From contig CBDCDL010000001.1 in NCBI GenBank assembly GCA_965215345.1, positions 496,001-560,000 on the forward strand: a stretch of 64,000 nucleotides of DNA, written 5' to 3'. Below the pieces are notes generated by a model that was given only the letters and a program-made list of their open reading frames with translations, was not told the origin of the DNA and did no database searches. This DNA is from CATQHW01 sp965215345 (GTDB taxonomy: Bacteria > Spirochaetota > Spirochaetia > SZUA-6 > Bin103). The translations under genes were made by a program, and so were the position numbers. Shown one piece after another: positions 55,189 to 62,712 of this stretch (its first letter is position 1; every line of letters starts with the position of its first letter).

Positions 55189-55928
55189 CGCGACGGCCGA
55201 GTACTGGAGACTGCTGCGGCTTGCGGAGGACTACTTCGACGGCCAGACGCGCAGCGAGCGGGAGTACACGGTCCCCGAGCTCCGATCCCGCACACCGGCG
55301 GAGGAGACGGCTCGGGAGCCTGGCGGCGATGCCGCGTCCGCGCAGCCCCCGCGGGAGCTGCCGGTGTCGAATGCGGAGGCGCTGGCTGCCATCGGCGACG
55401 AGGTGTCCCGGTGCCGGCTCTGCAGGCTGTGCCAGCGCCGGACCACCACCGTCCCCGGGCGAGGGCGCGCCGAACCCGGAGGTGATGGTGATCGGCGAGG
55501 GGCCCGGCGTGGCCGAGGACCGCAGCGGCCGGCCGTTCGTGGGGCCGGCCGGCCAGTACCTGGACAGGTGGCTGGCCGCGATCGAGCTCGACCGCCGCAG
55601 GAACTGCTTCATCGCCAACGTGGTCAAGTGCCGGCCGCCCGGCAACCGCGATCCCGGCTCGGACGAGGTCGCCGCCTGCATGCCGTACCTGGCGCGCCAG
55701 ATCGACGTGCTGCGTCCGCGGGCGTTGCTCGCCGTGGGCCGGGTGGCCGCCAACCATCTGCTGGGCGTGACCCGTACCCTGGCCGAGCATCGGTCCGGGC
55801 GGTACGAGCACCGCGGCCTCCCCCTGTTCGTGACCTACCATCCCAGCGCCGTGCTGCGCGATTCGTCGCTCCGTGCGCCGGTCTGGGAGGACTTGCAGAG
55901 GCTGCGCGCCTATCTCGACCAAACGTAG
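55181..55928 (+). pseudogene. Family 4 uracil-DNA glycosylase, frameshifted
   Basis: Iron-sulfur uracil-DNA glycosylase. The first 92 codons (MSDATAEYWRLLRLAEDYFD...) include the cluster Cys residues CRLCRLCQRR; a single extra C in the run CCCCGGGC near 55458 throws the frame, and the second part resumes in frame 3: PEVMVIGEGPGVAEDRSG, FVGPAGQYLDRWL, NVVKCRPPGNRDP and FVTYHPSAVL are the family motifs. It stops at 55928 inside a tandem repeat. With the base removed the protein is about 248 residues, the normal length. Probably a working gene with an assembly error. Confidence 0.88.
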
Positions 55929-55964
55929 ATGTGGCAAACGTAGATGTGGCAAACGTAGATGTGG
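55921..55964 (+). repeat. Triple 15-bp tandem repeat at the udg/priA junction
   Basis: AAACGTAGATGTGGC repeats three times (the last slightly changed). The first unit holds the glycosylase stop codon TAG; the frame of priA would read ANVDV repeats through it, so several GTG codons compete as the priA start. Confidence 0.85.
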
Positions 55965-55975
55965 AGAGCCTGAGC

Positions 55976-57931
55976 GTGTCCGGATTCGTGGATCTGGCCT
56001 TCAACCTCCCGATAGACAGGACGTTCACCTACCGGCTTCCCGAGGACGGCGACGGCGCGCCGTTCGGCGCCCGCGCCACCGCGCCGTTCGGTGGCCGCAC
56101 CTTGACCGGATTCGTGGTGGCGGCGCGGGACCGGCCGCCGGCCGGGGTGGAGGTCCGCCCGCTGTCACGAATCGTCGACGGGGAGCCGCTGGTCGATGGC
56201 CGCATGCTGACGCTGGCGCGCTGGATAGCGGACACCTACCTGTCCTCGCTCGGCGAGGCGCTGGCCGCGATCGTCCCGGGCGGCCGGCGCGAGTCGCTGC
56301 TGCAGGACGCCGTGCAGCCGGCGGTCGCCCGTTCGCATCGGCTGACGCCGGCGCAGCGCGCCGCGCTCGCCGGCATTCGGGGGCGGGCGACCGGCACCTC
56401 CTACCTGTTCGGGGTGACCGGCTCCGGCAAGACGGCGGTGTTCCTGGAGGCGGCGCGCAGCACCCTGTCCGAAGGCCGTTCGGTGATCTACCTGGTTCCC
56501 GAGATCGGTCTGACCCACCAGGTGGTCGCCGCCTTCACCGCCGCCTTCGGAGACCTGGTCGCCGTGATCCACTCCGGTCTGACGCCGTCGCAGCGGCTCA
56601 GGGAGTGGCGGCGCCTGCAGCACGGCCGCGCCCGCATCGCTGTCGGGGCACGCAGTGCGGTGTTCGCGCCGGTGCGCGCGCTTGGCCTGATCATCATCGA
56701 CGAGGAGCACGACGGTTCCTACAAGGCGTCCGCCAGCCCGCGCTATCACGCGCGCCAGGTGGCAGCGCACCGCTGCCGCGTGGAGGGGGCTCGCCTGGTG
56801 ATGGGGAGCGCCACCCCCTCCGCGGAGGCGTTTCTGCGCATGCGGTCCGGTGCGATCGAGCGCTACGACCTGGAGCGGCGAGTGGGCGGCGGCGCGCCGC
56901 CGCGTATCCACGTCGTGCAGCGCCTGCCGAACCGCGGCGTCCTGGGCCCGGAGCTCACCGACGCGTTGCGCCGCGTGCACGCCGAGGGCCGGCAGAGCAT
57001 CCTGTTCCTGAACCGGCGCGGGTTCTCCCACTTCTTCCATTGCCGTTCCTGCGACTACGCGATGACCTGCGAGCGCTGCTCGGTCACGCTGACCCTGCAC
57101 CGGCCGTCGGGGGCGCTGGTCTGCCACTACTGCGGCTACCGGACCAGGCCGCTGCGCTCGTGCCCGGAATGCCGTTCGCTGGATGTCCGCTACGCCGGTT
57201 TCGGGACCCAGCGGGTGGAGGTCGAGCTGCGGCGGGTGCTGCCCGATGCGCGGATCGAGCGTGCGGATGCGGACTCGGTTCGCGGCCGTGGCAGGTTCGC
57301 GGAGCTGCTGGAAGGGCTTCGCGACGGCTCCATCGACGTGCTGGTGGGCACGCAGATGGTCGCCAAGGGGCTGGACCTGCCCGGGGTCAAGCTGGTGGGC
57401 GTGGTCGATGCGGACACGTCACTGCGCCTGCCCGACTTTCGCGCCGCGGAACGCACCTTCGCGCTGCTGGTGCAGGTGGCCGGCCGCGCCGGCCGGGCCG
57501 CCGCCGACGGGGAGGTGTACATCCAGAGCGCGCACCCGGACGCTGCGCCGATCGCCCATGCGGCCGCCGGGCGCGTCGCGGAGTTCATGGCCGGCGAGCT
57601 CGCCGCGCGCCGCGATCAGCGCTTTCCGCCGTTCGTGCGGCTGGTCCGGCTGGTCGTGCGGGGCCGGGACGAACGACGGGTCGCCGATGCGATCGATCGG
57701 CTGGCCGAGGCGCTGGCGGCGGAGCCTGCGATGGCCGCCGCCGGCGTGGACGTTCTGGGGCCGGCGCCCTGCCCGATCGCCAAGGTGGCGCGCAACCACC
57801 GCCACCACCTGCTGGTGCGCGCACCGGCGATGCGCCCGATCCTCGTCGCGGTGCGGCGCATCGTGGGCGCGCTGCGGCTGGAGCCGGGAGTGCACCTGGA
57901 GCTCGATCCGGACCCCGTGGCCGTGCTGTAG
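55976..57931 (+). CDS. priA: Primosomal protein N' (replication restart helicase)
   Basis: 3'-to-5' superfamily 2 helicase that reloads replisomes. 651 residues. N-terminal DNA-binding part (AFNLPIDRTFTYRLPED), Walker A FGVTGSGKTAVFLEA (residues ~144), DEEHDGSYK box II, zinc-binding region CRSCDYAMTCERCSVTLTLH and CHYCGYRTRPLRSCPEC, motif V/VI GTQMVAKGLDLPGVKLVGVVDAD and QVAGRAGRA. GTG 55976 follows GGAG by 9 bases; GTGs at 55931, 55946 and 55961 lie in the tandem repeat. Confidence 0.92.
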   Translation: MSGFVDLAFNLPIDRTFTYRLPEDGDGAPFGARATAPFGGRTLTGFVVAARDRPPAGVEVRPLSRIVDGEPLVDGRMLTLARWIADTYLSSLGEALAAIVPGGRRESLLQDAVQPAVARSHRLTPAQRAALAGIRGRATGTSYLFGVTGSGKTAVFLEAARSTLSEGRSVIYLVPEIGLTHQVVAAFTAAFGDLVAVIHSGLTPSQRLREWRRLQHGRARIAVGARSAVFAPVRALGLIIIDEEHDGSYKASASPRYHARQVAAHRCRVEGARLVMGSATPSAEAFLRMRSGAIERYDLERRVGGGAPPRIHVVQRLPNRGVLGPELTDALRRVHAEGRQSILFLNRRGFSHFFHCRSCDYAMTCERCSVTLTLHRPSGALVCHYCGYRTRPLRSCPECRSLDVRYAGFGTQRVEVELRRVLPDARIERADADSVRGRGRFAELLEGLRDGSIDVLVGTQMVAKGLDLPGVKLVGVVDADTSLRLPDFRAAERTFALLVQVAGRAGRAAADGEVYIQSAHPDAAPIAHAAAGRVAEFMAGELAARRDQRFPPFVRLVRLVVRGRDERRVADAIDRLAEALAAEPAMAAAGVDVLGPAPCPIAKVARNHRHHLLVRAPAMRPILVAVRRIVGALRLEPGVHLELDPDPVAVL

Positions 57932-57942
57932 AATCGAGGAAG

Positions 57943-58431
57943 ATGCTGGAGTTGGTCACGTACGACGACCCTCGCCTCCGCGTGCGGTCGGAGCCGACCG
58001 ACCCGGACGAAGTGCGCGATCTGGTCCCGGCGATGTTCGAGACGATGTACGCCGAGGAGGGGATCGGTCTGGCGGCGGTGCAGGTCGGCCGGCCGTTGCG
58101 CGTGTTCATCACCAAGGTCCGGGACGACCGCGAGCGCGTCTACATCAATCCGGAGATCGTCGAGACCTCGATCGAGGAGGTCACCGCCGAGGAAGGCTGC
58201 CTGAGCATCCCCGACACACGTGCCGACGTCACCCGGCCGGCGCGGGTGTCGGTGCAGGCCACCAATCTCAAGGGCCGCACCTTTCGCCTGAACGCCCAGG
58301 GGTTGCTGGCGCGGGTGGTCCAGCATGAGCTGGACCACCTGAACGGCCGGCTGTTCATCGACCATCTGGACGAGCGGGAGCGTGTGGCGTTGCTCGCCGA
58401 CTATATCGGGTCGTCGCGCCGTCAGCAATGA
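57943..58431 (+). CDS. def: Peptide deformylase
   Basis: Removes the formyl group from nascent proteins. 162 residues. Three metal/active motifs: GIGLAAVQVG (residues ~40-49), EEGCLSIP, and VQHELDHLNGRLFID. ATG 57943 follows GAGGA closely. Only 11 bases from the end of priA. Confidence 0.94.
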   Translation: MLELVTYDDPRLRVRSEPTDPDEVRDLVPAMFETMYAEEGIGLAAVQVGRPLRVFITKVRDDRERVYINPEIVETSIEEVTAEEGCLSIPDTRADVTRPARVSVQATNLKGRTFRLNAQGLLARVVQHELDHLNGRLFIDHLDERERVALLADYIGSSRRQQ

Positions 58432-58449
58432 GCCGGCGCATGCCGCGGT

Positions 58450-58668
58450 ATGTCGAGACCGCCTTGCGCGATCGTGCCGCCGCAGGTGATGGAGGAGATG
58501 GCCATGGCGGCCGTCCGGCCGGAAGCCGGTGCTGAGCGCCAACCGGGTGACCGGTTGGCACATGCTGCGGATCCTGGGCCGCACGGAGCGAATCCCCCGG
58601 CTCGGCTCGCTGGCGGACGTCTGTCCGACGCATGCGGCGGAGCCTCTGGCCACAACGTAGCGGCGTGA
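58450..58668 (+). pseudogene. Possible fragment of a protealysin-type propeptide (M4 metallopeptidase)
   Basis: 72 codons starting MSRPPCAIVPPQVMEEMA, which resembles the C-x-I-V-P-P-x-x-L/M start of the protealysin propeptide, the inhibitory leader of thermolysin-like peptidases. The remaining codons look like noise and no peptidase follows. The gap between def and fmt is otherwise empty, so this may be a truncated gene or chance. Confidence 0.35.
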
Positions 58669-58670
58669 TC

Positions 58671-59600
58671 ATGCGCGTGCTGTTCGCCGGTACGCCTCGG
58701 TTTGCGGTGCCGGCGCTGGTTGCGGTGGCCGAACGGTTCGAGGTCTGCGCGGTGCTGACGGCTCCGGACCGGCCGGCGGGGCGCGGCCGCCGACTGACGC
58801 CCGCACCGGTCCGGCAAGAGGCCGACCGCCTGGGGTTGCCGGTGATCGCTCCCGAGCGGCTCGATGACGACGCGATGCATGAACTGGCCGGCCTGCGCGC
58901 CGACGTCCTGGCGGTGGCCGCGTACGGCATGATCTTCACTCAGCGGTTTCTCGACCGGTTTCGGCGCGGCGCCGTGAACGTGCATCCGTCGCTGCTGCCT
59001 CGGTTTCGCGGCGCCGCGCCGATTCCCGCGGCCATCCTTGCCGGCGACCGGGAGACCGGCGTCACCATTCAGCGAGTGGTGCGGCGCCTGGACTCCGGGC
59101 CGATCATGGCGGCGCGAATCCATCCCCTGGACGGCACCGAAACCTCCGGACAGTTGACGGAGGCGCTGGCGGAGACGGGCGCCGACTTGCTGGTCGAAGT
59201 GCTGGCCGGCCTTGAACGGGGAACGGTTTCGGAGCGGGCACAGGTCGAGGAACAGGCCACCTATTGCGCGAAAGTGGCAGCCGCCGACGCCCGGATCGAC
59301 TGGAACGCCCACGACGCAGCCGTCATCGAGCGAATGGTCCGCGCCTATGATCCCTGGCCGCGCGCCCACTGCCGGCTGGGCAAGCGGCGCCTCAATCTGC
59401 TGGCCGCGCACCTGAGCGCCGATCTGCCGCCGGGCGTGCCGGGGCAGGTCGCTCGCGTGGATGGCCGTCAGGGGATCCTGGTGCACACGGCGCGGGGCGC
59501 CCTGGGCATCACCGAGCTGCAGCTCGAAGGCCGGCGCGCGATGGACTGGAAGTCGTTCGCCAACGGTTGCGGCGGACTTGCAGGAGTACGGTTCACGTGA
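58671..59600 (+). CDS. fmt: Methionyl-tRNA formyltransferase
   Basis: Formylates initiator Met-tRNA with 10-formyl-THF. 309 residues. MRVLFAGTPRFAVPALVAV start, PDRPAGRGRRLTPAPVRQ, AYGMIFTQRFL, and the active-site block NVHPSLLPRFRGAAPIPAAILAGDRETGVTIQ (starting NVHPSLLPRFRGAAPI), with a C-terminal OB-like domain. ATG 58671; GTG 58665 also possible. Ends in a 4-base overlap with the PASTA gene. Confidence 0.93.
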   Translation: MRVLFAGTPRFAVPALVAVAERFEVCAVLTAPDRPAGRGRRLTPAPVRQEADRLGLPVIAPERLDDDAMHELAGLRADVLAVAAYGMIFTQRFLDRFRRGAVNVHPSLLPRFRGAAPIPAAILAGDRETGVTIQRVVRRLDSGPIMAARIHPLDGTETSGQLTEALAETGADLLVEVLAGLERGTVSERAQVEEQATYCAKVAAADARIDWNAHDAAVIERMVRAYDPWPRAHCRLGKRRLNLLAAHLSADLPPGVPGQVARVDGRQGILVHTARGALGITELQLEGRRAMDWKSFANGCGGLAGVRFT

Positions 59601-60589
59601 GCGATACCCCGCGTGGCGCCACCGTCGTGACGTTCCCGCTGGCGCTGTTGACGGTGGCCGTCCTGATCGCGATGGCCGCCGTCACGTTCTTCGCCATGGT
59701 CCGCGGGGAGGAGGAGACGCAGGTGCCGGCGATTGTCGGGGAGGACCTGCTGGCGGCGATGGAGCAGCTCCAGGAAAAGGGATTGGTCCCCAGCGTGGAG
59801 GGGCGCTTCACGTCGGAGGTGCCGATCTGGCACGTGATCGCGCAGACCCCGGAGGCCGGCTCCCTGGTCAAGGCCGGTCGGCCGGTCACGGTGGTGGTCA
59901 GCCGGGGTCGCGCCGTGCCGCGGGTAGGGGACTACGTGGGCAGGGACATCGACGAGGTGCGCCTGGAGCTGCAGACGCTGTCGGCCACCGGCGAGTCCCC
60001 GATCAGGATCTCCGAGGCGGGTCCTCGCGTCGCGGATCCCCTGCGGGCCGGAACGATTCTGGCACAGAGCCCGGAGCCGGGCGCGGAGGTCGCCGAGGGG
60101 CTCACGATCGTGGTGACGGTGAGCCGCGGACCCAGGGGTGATCTGGTGAAGGTGCCCCACTTCGTCGGCATGACATATCTCGATGCGCTGGCCGAGCTGG
60201 GGCAGCGCAACCACGCCTTCGTGTTCACGGTCCGTACGGGATCTGCCGAGGACCCGCCGGGGACGGTGGTCTTCCAGTCCCCGGACGGCGGCAGCGAGGT
60301 GCCGCACAGCACCTTCCTGCAGGTGGGCATCACCCGCCCCGCGCCGGAGAGCGACGATCAGGTGTTCGGCATGTACGAGTACGAGGTGGAGGACTATCCG
60401 ATCCTGGTCGGAGTGACGCTGACCGCGGAGATCCCGGAGCAGCCGGAGCCGGTGGTGCTGCTGGAGACCCGCTCCCAGGGCGGGCCGATCTCCGTCCCGT
60501 TCGTCGCGCACCGGGACGCCCGTCTGGCTCTGAACGTCCTGGGGCAGCAGGTGGATCGCAGGGAGGCAGCCCTCTTCACGATCGACTAA
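59597..60589 (+). CDS. PASTA domain-containing membrane protein
   Basis: 330 residues. One N-terminal membrane segment (FPLALLTVAVLIAMAAVTFF), then three PASTA repeats in the periplasm, each starting with a V-P-x-x-V-G-like segment (TQVPAIVGEDLLAAMEQLQ; AVPRVGDYVGRDIDEVRLEL; VKVPHFVGMTYLDALAELG). A charged C-terminal tail follows. Unlike PASTA kinases it has no kinase domain; homologues next to fmt/def in spirochaetes are similar. It may bind peptidoglycan. GTG 59597 overlaps the fmt stop. Confidence 0.88.
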   Translation: MSDTPRGATVVTFPLALLTVAVLIAMAAVTFFAMVRGEEETQVPAIVGEDLLAAMEQLQEKGLVPSVEGRFTSEVPIWHVIAQTPEAGSLVKAGRPVTVVVSRGRAVPRVGDYVGRDIDEVRLELQTLSATGESPIRISEAGPRVADPLRAGTILAQSPEPGAEVAEGLTIVVTVSRGPRGDLVKVPHFVGMTYLDALAELGQRNHAFVFTVRTGSAEDPPGTVVFQSPDGGSEVPHSTFLQVGITRPAPESDDQVFGMYEYEVEDYPILVGVTLTAEIPEQPEPVVLLETRSQGGPISVPFVAHRDARLALNVLGQQVDRREAALFTID

Positions 60590-60626
60590 GCTCCCGCGGC
60601 CATGGTACGCTTCCGGGTCTACCGGC

Positions 60627-60698
60627 GCGAGCGTCGTATAATGGTTATTACCCGAGCTTCCCAAGCTCGTGACGGGGGTTCGATTCCCCTCGCTCGCT
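60627..60698 (+). tRNA. tRNA-Gly (CCC anticodon)
   Basis: Acceptor GCGAGCG/CGCTCGC pairs perfectly; anticodon stem CGAGC/GCTCG with loop TTCCCAA (anticodon CCC); T arm GGGGG-TTCGATT-CCCCT. Discriminator T, no CCA encoded. It lies 38 bases after the PASTA gene. Confidence 0.94.
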
Positions 60699-60796
60699 GA
60701 CTCCGACGGCGCGATCGGCTCGCGCCGGGCCCTGGATGGACGGGCCTGGATGGAGTGGCGCGCAGGCTGCGATGCAGCGTCCGATCCTGCGCAGCA

Positions 60797-61846
60797 TCAT
60801 GCTCTCTTCTCCCGCCGATACGGGATCCGCAGCGACCGAACCGCCATGCGATACGCTCCCAGGTACAGCGCCGCCTGCACGCCGAGCGCCGGCAGCGCCC
60901 AACCACGGGTATGCGGCGCCGCGCTCACGAAGATCAGGCTGGCGGCCATCGCTCCCCATAGCAGCGCGCCGACACCCGGGTTGGCGTGCCGGGCGGCTGC
61001 GGTCCCGCGCAATGCACGGCGCAGGTAGCGGTAGATCAGGTGATGCAGGTGCTGCTTGTCCGCCCGGCCCGGGCCGTCGCCCTTGCGCAGCGTCTTCCGA
61101 ACGATGGAGTACAGGGTTTCGAGCACCGGATAGCCCAGCACCACCAGCACGATCCATGGCGAGACGGCCGGATTGCGCTGGGGCAGCATCACGCCCACGG
61201 CGGCGAGCAGGAAGCCGACCACGTACGCGCCGCCGTCGCCCATGATCACCGGTCCGCCGGGGAAGTTCACGAGCAGGAACCCGGCCACGGCGGCCCCGAT
61301 GAGCAACGCCAGCGACGCCAGCTCCGAGTCGCCGGCGTCTGCGGCCACCACCCCGAAGGCGGCCAGCATGATGATCACGCCGCCTGCCGAGAGCCCGTTG
61401 AAGCCGTCGATGATGTTCACCGAGTGGGCGATGCCGGCCATCGCGAACGCCGTGAACGGAATCGCGATCCACGGGTAGGTGAGCGCGTGGAGATCGACGA
61501 AGCCGATCTCCACGCGGGCGACCACGTGGCCGGTGACCAGGCAGAACGCAAGGCCCGACAGCAGGGTCGCGAACATGCGCATGGTGCCGGACACCTTCTT
61601 CGTCAGATCTTCGGCGAGGCCGGCTCCGAAGGCCGGCAGGCCGCAGGCGCCCATGATCGCCATCTCGCCCCGAATCGTTGGCGGAGCGGCGAGTGTGGCC
61701 GCCCAGAAGCCGGCGAACACGGCGACCCCGCCGATCCGCGGGACCACCGTCCGCTGTACCTTCTGCGGCCCGCTCAGGCTGTCCAGGCTGAGGCCGCCGT
61801 GCCAGCGTCTGGTCACCACGATGAGCACGCTGGCGACGAGCGACAC
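60797..61846 (-). CDS. WecA/MraY-type phosphosugar-1-transferase (glycosyltransferase family 4)
   Basis: About 349 residues with ten or so membrane segments. Motifs: TVVPRIGGVAVF, DLTKKVSGTMRMF, the NIIDGFNGLSAGGVI Asp region, GPVIMGDGGAYVVGF, and the His motif DKQHLHHLIYRYLRR near the C-terminus. It transfers a sugar phosphate to undecaprenyl phosphate. GTG 61846 is called, but upstream codons also read well and an ATG at 61920 would start the protein (MDAANP...) if one C were added in a C run near 61908, so the N-terminus may be broken by an indel. Confidence 0.85.
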   Translation of the reverse strand: MSLVASVLIVVTRRWHGGLSLDSLSGPQKVQRTVVPRIGGVAVFAGFWAATLAAPPTIRGEMAIMGACGLPAFGAGLAEDLTKKVSGTMRMFATLLSGLAFCLVTGHVVARVEIGFVDLHALTYPWIAIPFTAFAMAGIAHSVNIIDGFNGLSAGGVIIMLAAFGVVAADAGDSELASLALLIGAAVAGFLLVNFPGGPVIMGDGGAYVVGFLLAAVGVMLPQRNPAVSPWIVLVVLGYPVLETLYSIVRKTLRKGDGPGRADKQHLHHLIYRYLRRALRGTAAARHANPGVGALLWGAMAASLIFVSAAPHTRGWALPALGVQAALYLGAYRMAVRSLRIPYRREKRA

Positions 61847-61930
61847 GCCGGCGCCGAGCAGGGCGGGGAGCGCTACCGGATCGATGGCGGTCGTCCCGAA
61901 GAGGGGTTGGCGGCATCCATGACGCGCCCG

Positions 61931-62698
61931 TCAGACAAGGGCGACGGCCTTCGCCAGTCCGGCGGTCCAGCCGCCGTCGGCGTTGTACGCGGCCCCGGTG
62001 ACGAAGCCCGACTCGTCACCGGCCAGGAACAGCGCCACCCGGGCGATGTCCTCGGGGACGCCGATACGGCCCAGCGGCGCGATCTGCTCTCCGAACCGCC
62101 GGCTCTCCGGCCGTTCGTTGAGAAACGGCGCCGACATCGGCGTATCGATCCACCCCGGGCAGATGCAGTTGACGCGCACGCCCTCGGGGCCGTGATCGAG
62201 CGCCATGGCGCGGGTGAGCTGCATCGCGGCTCCCTTGGTGGCGCAGTACCCGGCGATGTCGGATTCGGCGTAGAAGCTGTTCGCGGAGGCGGTGATGATG
62301 AACGAGCCGCCGCCGGAGCGGACCATGGCCGGAATGCCGAACTTGCCGAGCAGGAACGCGCCCTTCACGTTCACGGCGAACATGCGGTCCCAGTCCTCCT
62401 CCGGAAGATCGACGACGGAGCCGTCCCGGAGAATCGCCGCGTTGCTGAACACGACGTGCAGGGCGCCATGCTCGCCCAGCGTCCGCTCGACGACCGCCTC
62501 CACCTGGTCGGCGGCGCCCACGTCCGCGGTGATCGGAACGATGCGGCCGTCCCCGGCGCTCGCGGTCTCATCGAGGCCGGCCGAGTCGATGTCGATCGCC
62601 ACCACGGCTGCCCCTTCGGCGGCGAACAGCCGCGCCGAGGCACGGCCGATGCCGCTCGCTGCACCGCTCACGACCGCCACCTTGTCCCTCAGTCGCAT
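61931..62698 (-). CDS. Short-chain dehydrogenase/reductase
   Basis: Classical SDR, 255 residues. VAVVSGAASGIGRASARLF (coenzyme motif, residues ~7-25), Asp in VVAIDIDSAG selects NAD, NAAI and the catalytic S/Y-x3-K in SANSFYAESDIAGYCATKGAA, then ICPGWIDTPM. ATG 62698 with GGGAGG about 7 bases upstream. The substrate cannot be told. It sits on the same strand just downstream of the PhyH-HEAT gene (14 bases), so they are probably co-transcribed. Confidence 0.91.
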   Translation of the reverse strand: MRLRDKVAVVSGAASGIGRASARLFAAEGAAVVAIDIDSAGLDETASAGDGRIVPITADVGAADQVEAVVERTLGEHGALHVVFSNAAILRDGSVVDLPEEDWDRMFAVNVKGAFLLGKFGIPAMVRSGGGSFIITASANSFYAESDIAGYCATKGAAMQLTRAMALDHGPEGVRVNCICPGWIDTPMSAPFLNERPESRRFGEQIAPLGRIGVPEDIARVALFLAGDESGFVTGAAYNADGGWTAGLAKAVALV

Positions 62699-62712
62699 CC
62701 TGTCGCCTCCCT

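Noticed and set aside
55181..55928. Programmed frameshift in the uracil-DNA glycosylase
   Set aside because: No slippery heptamer or stimulatory structure is apparent; a one-base insertion in a C/G run explains it better.
51833..55964. Tandem repeats as a CRISPR array
   Set aside because: Units are 14-18 bp, directly abutting without spacers, and lie within an operon.
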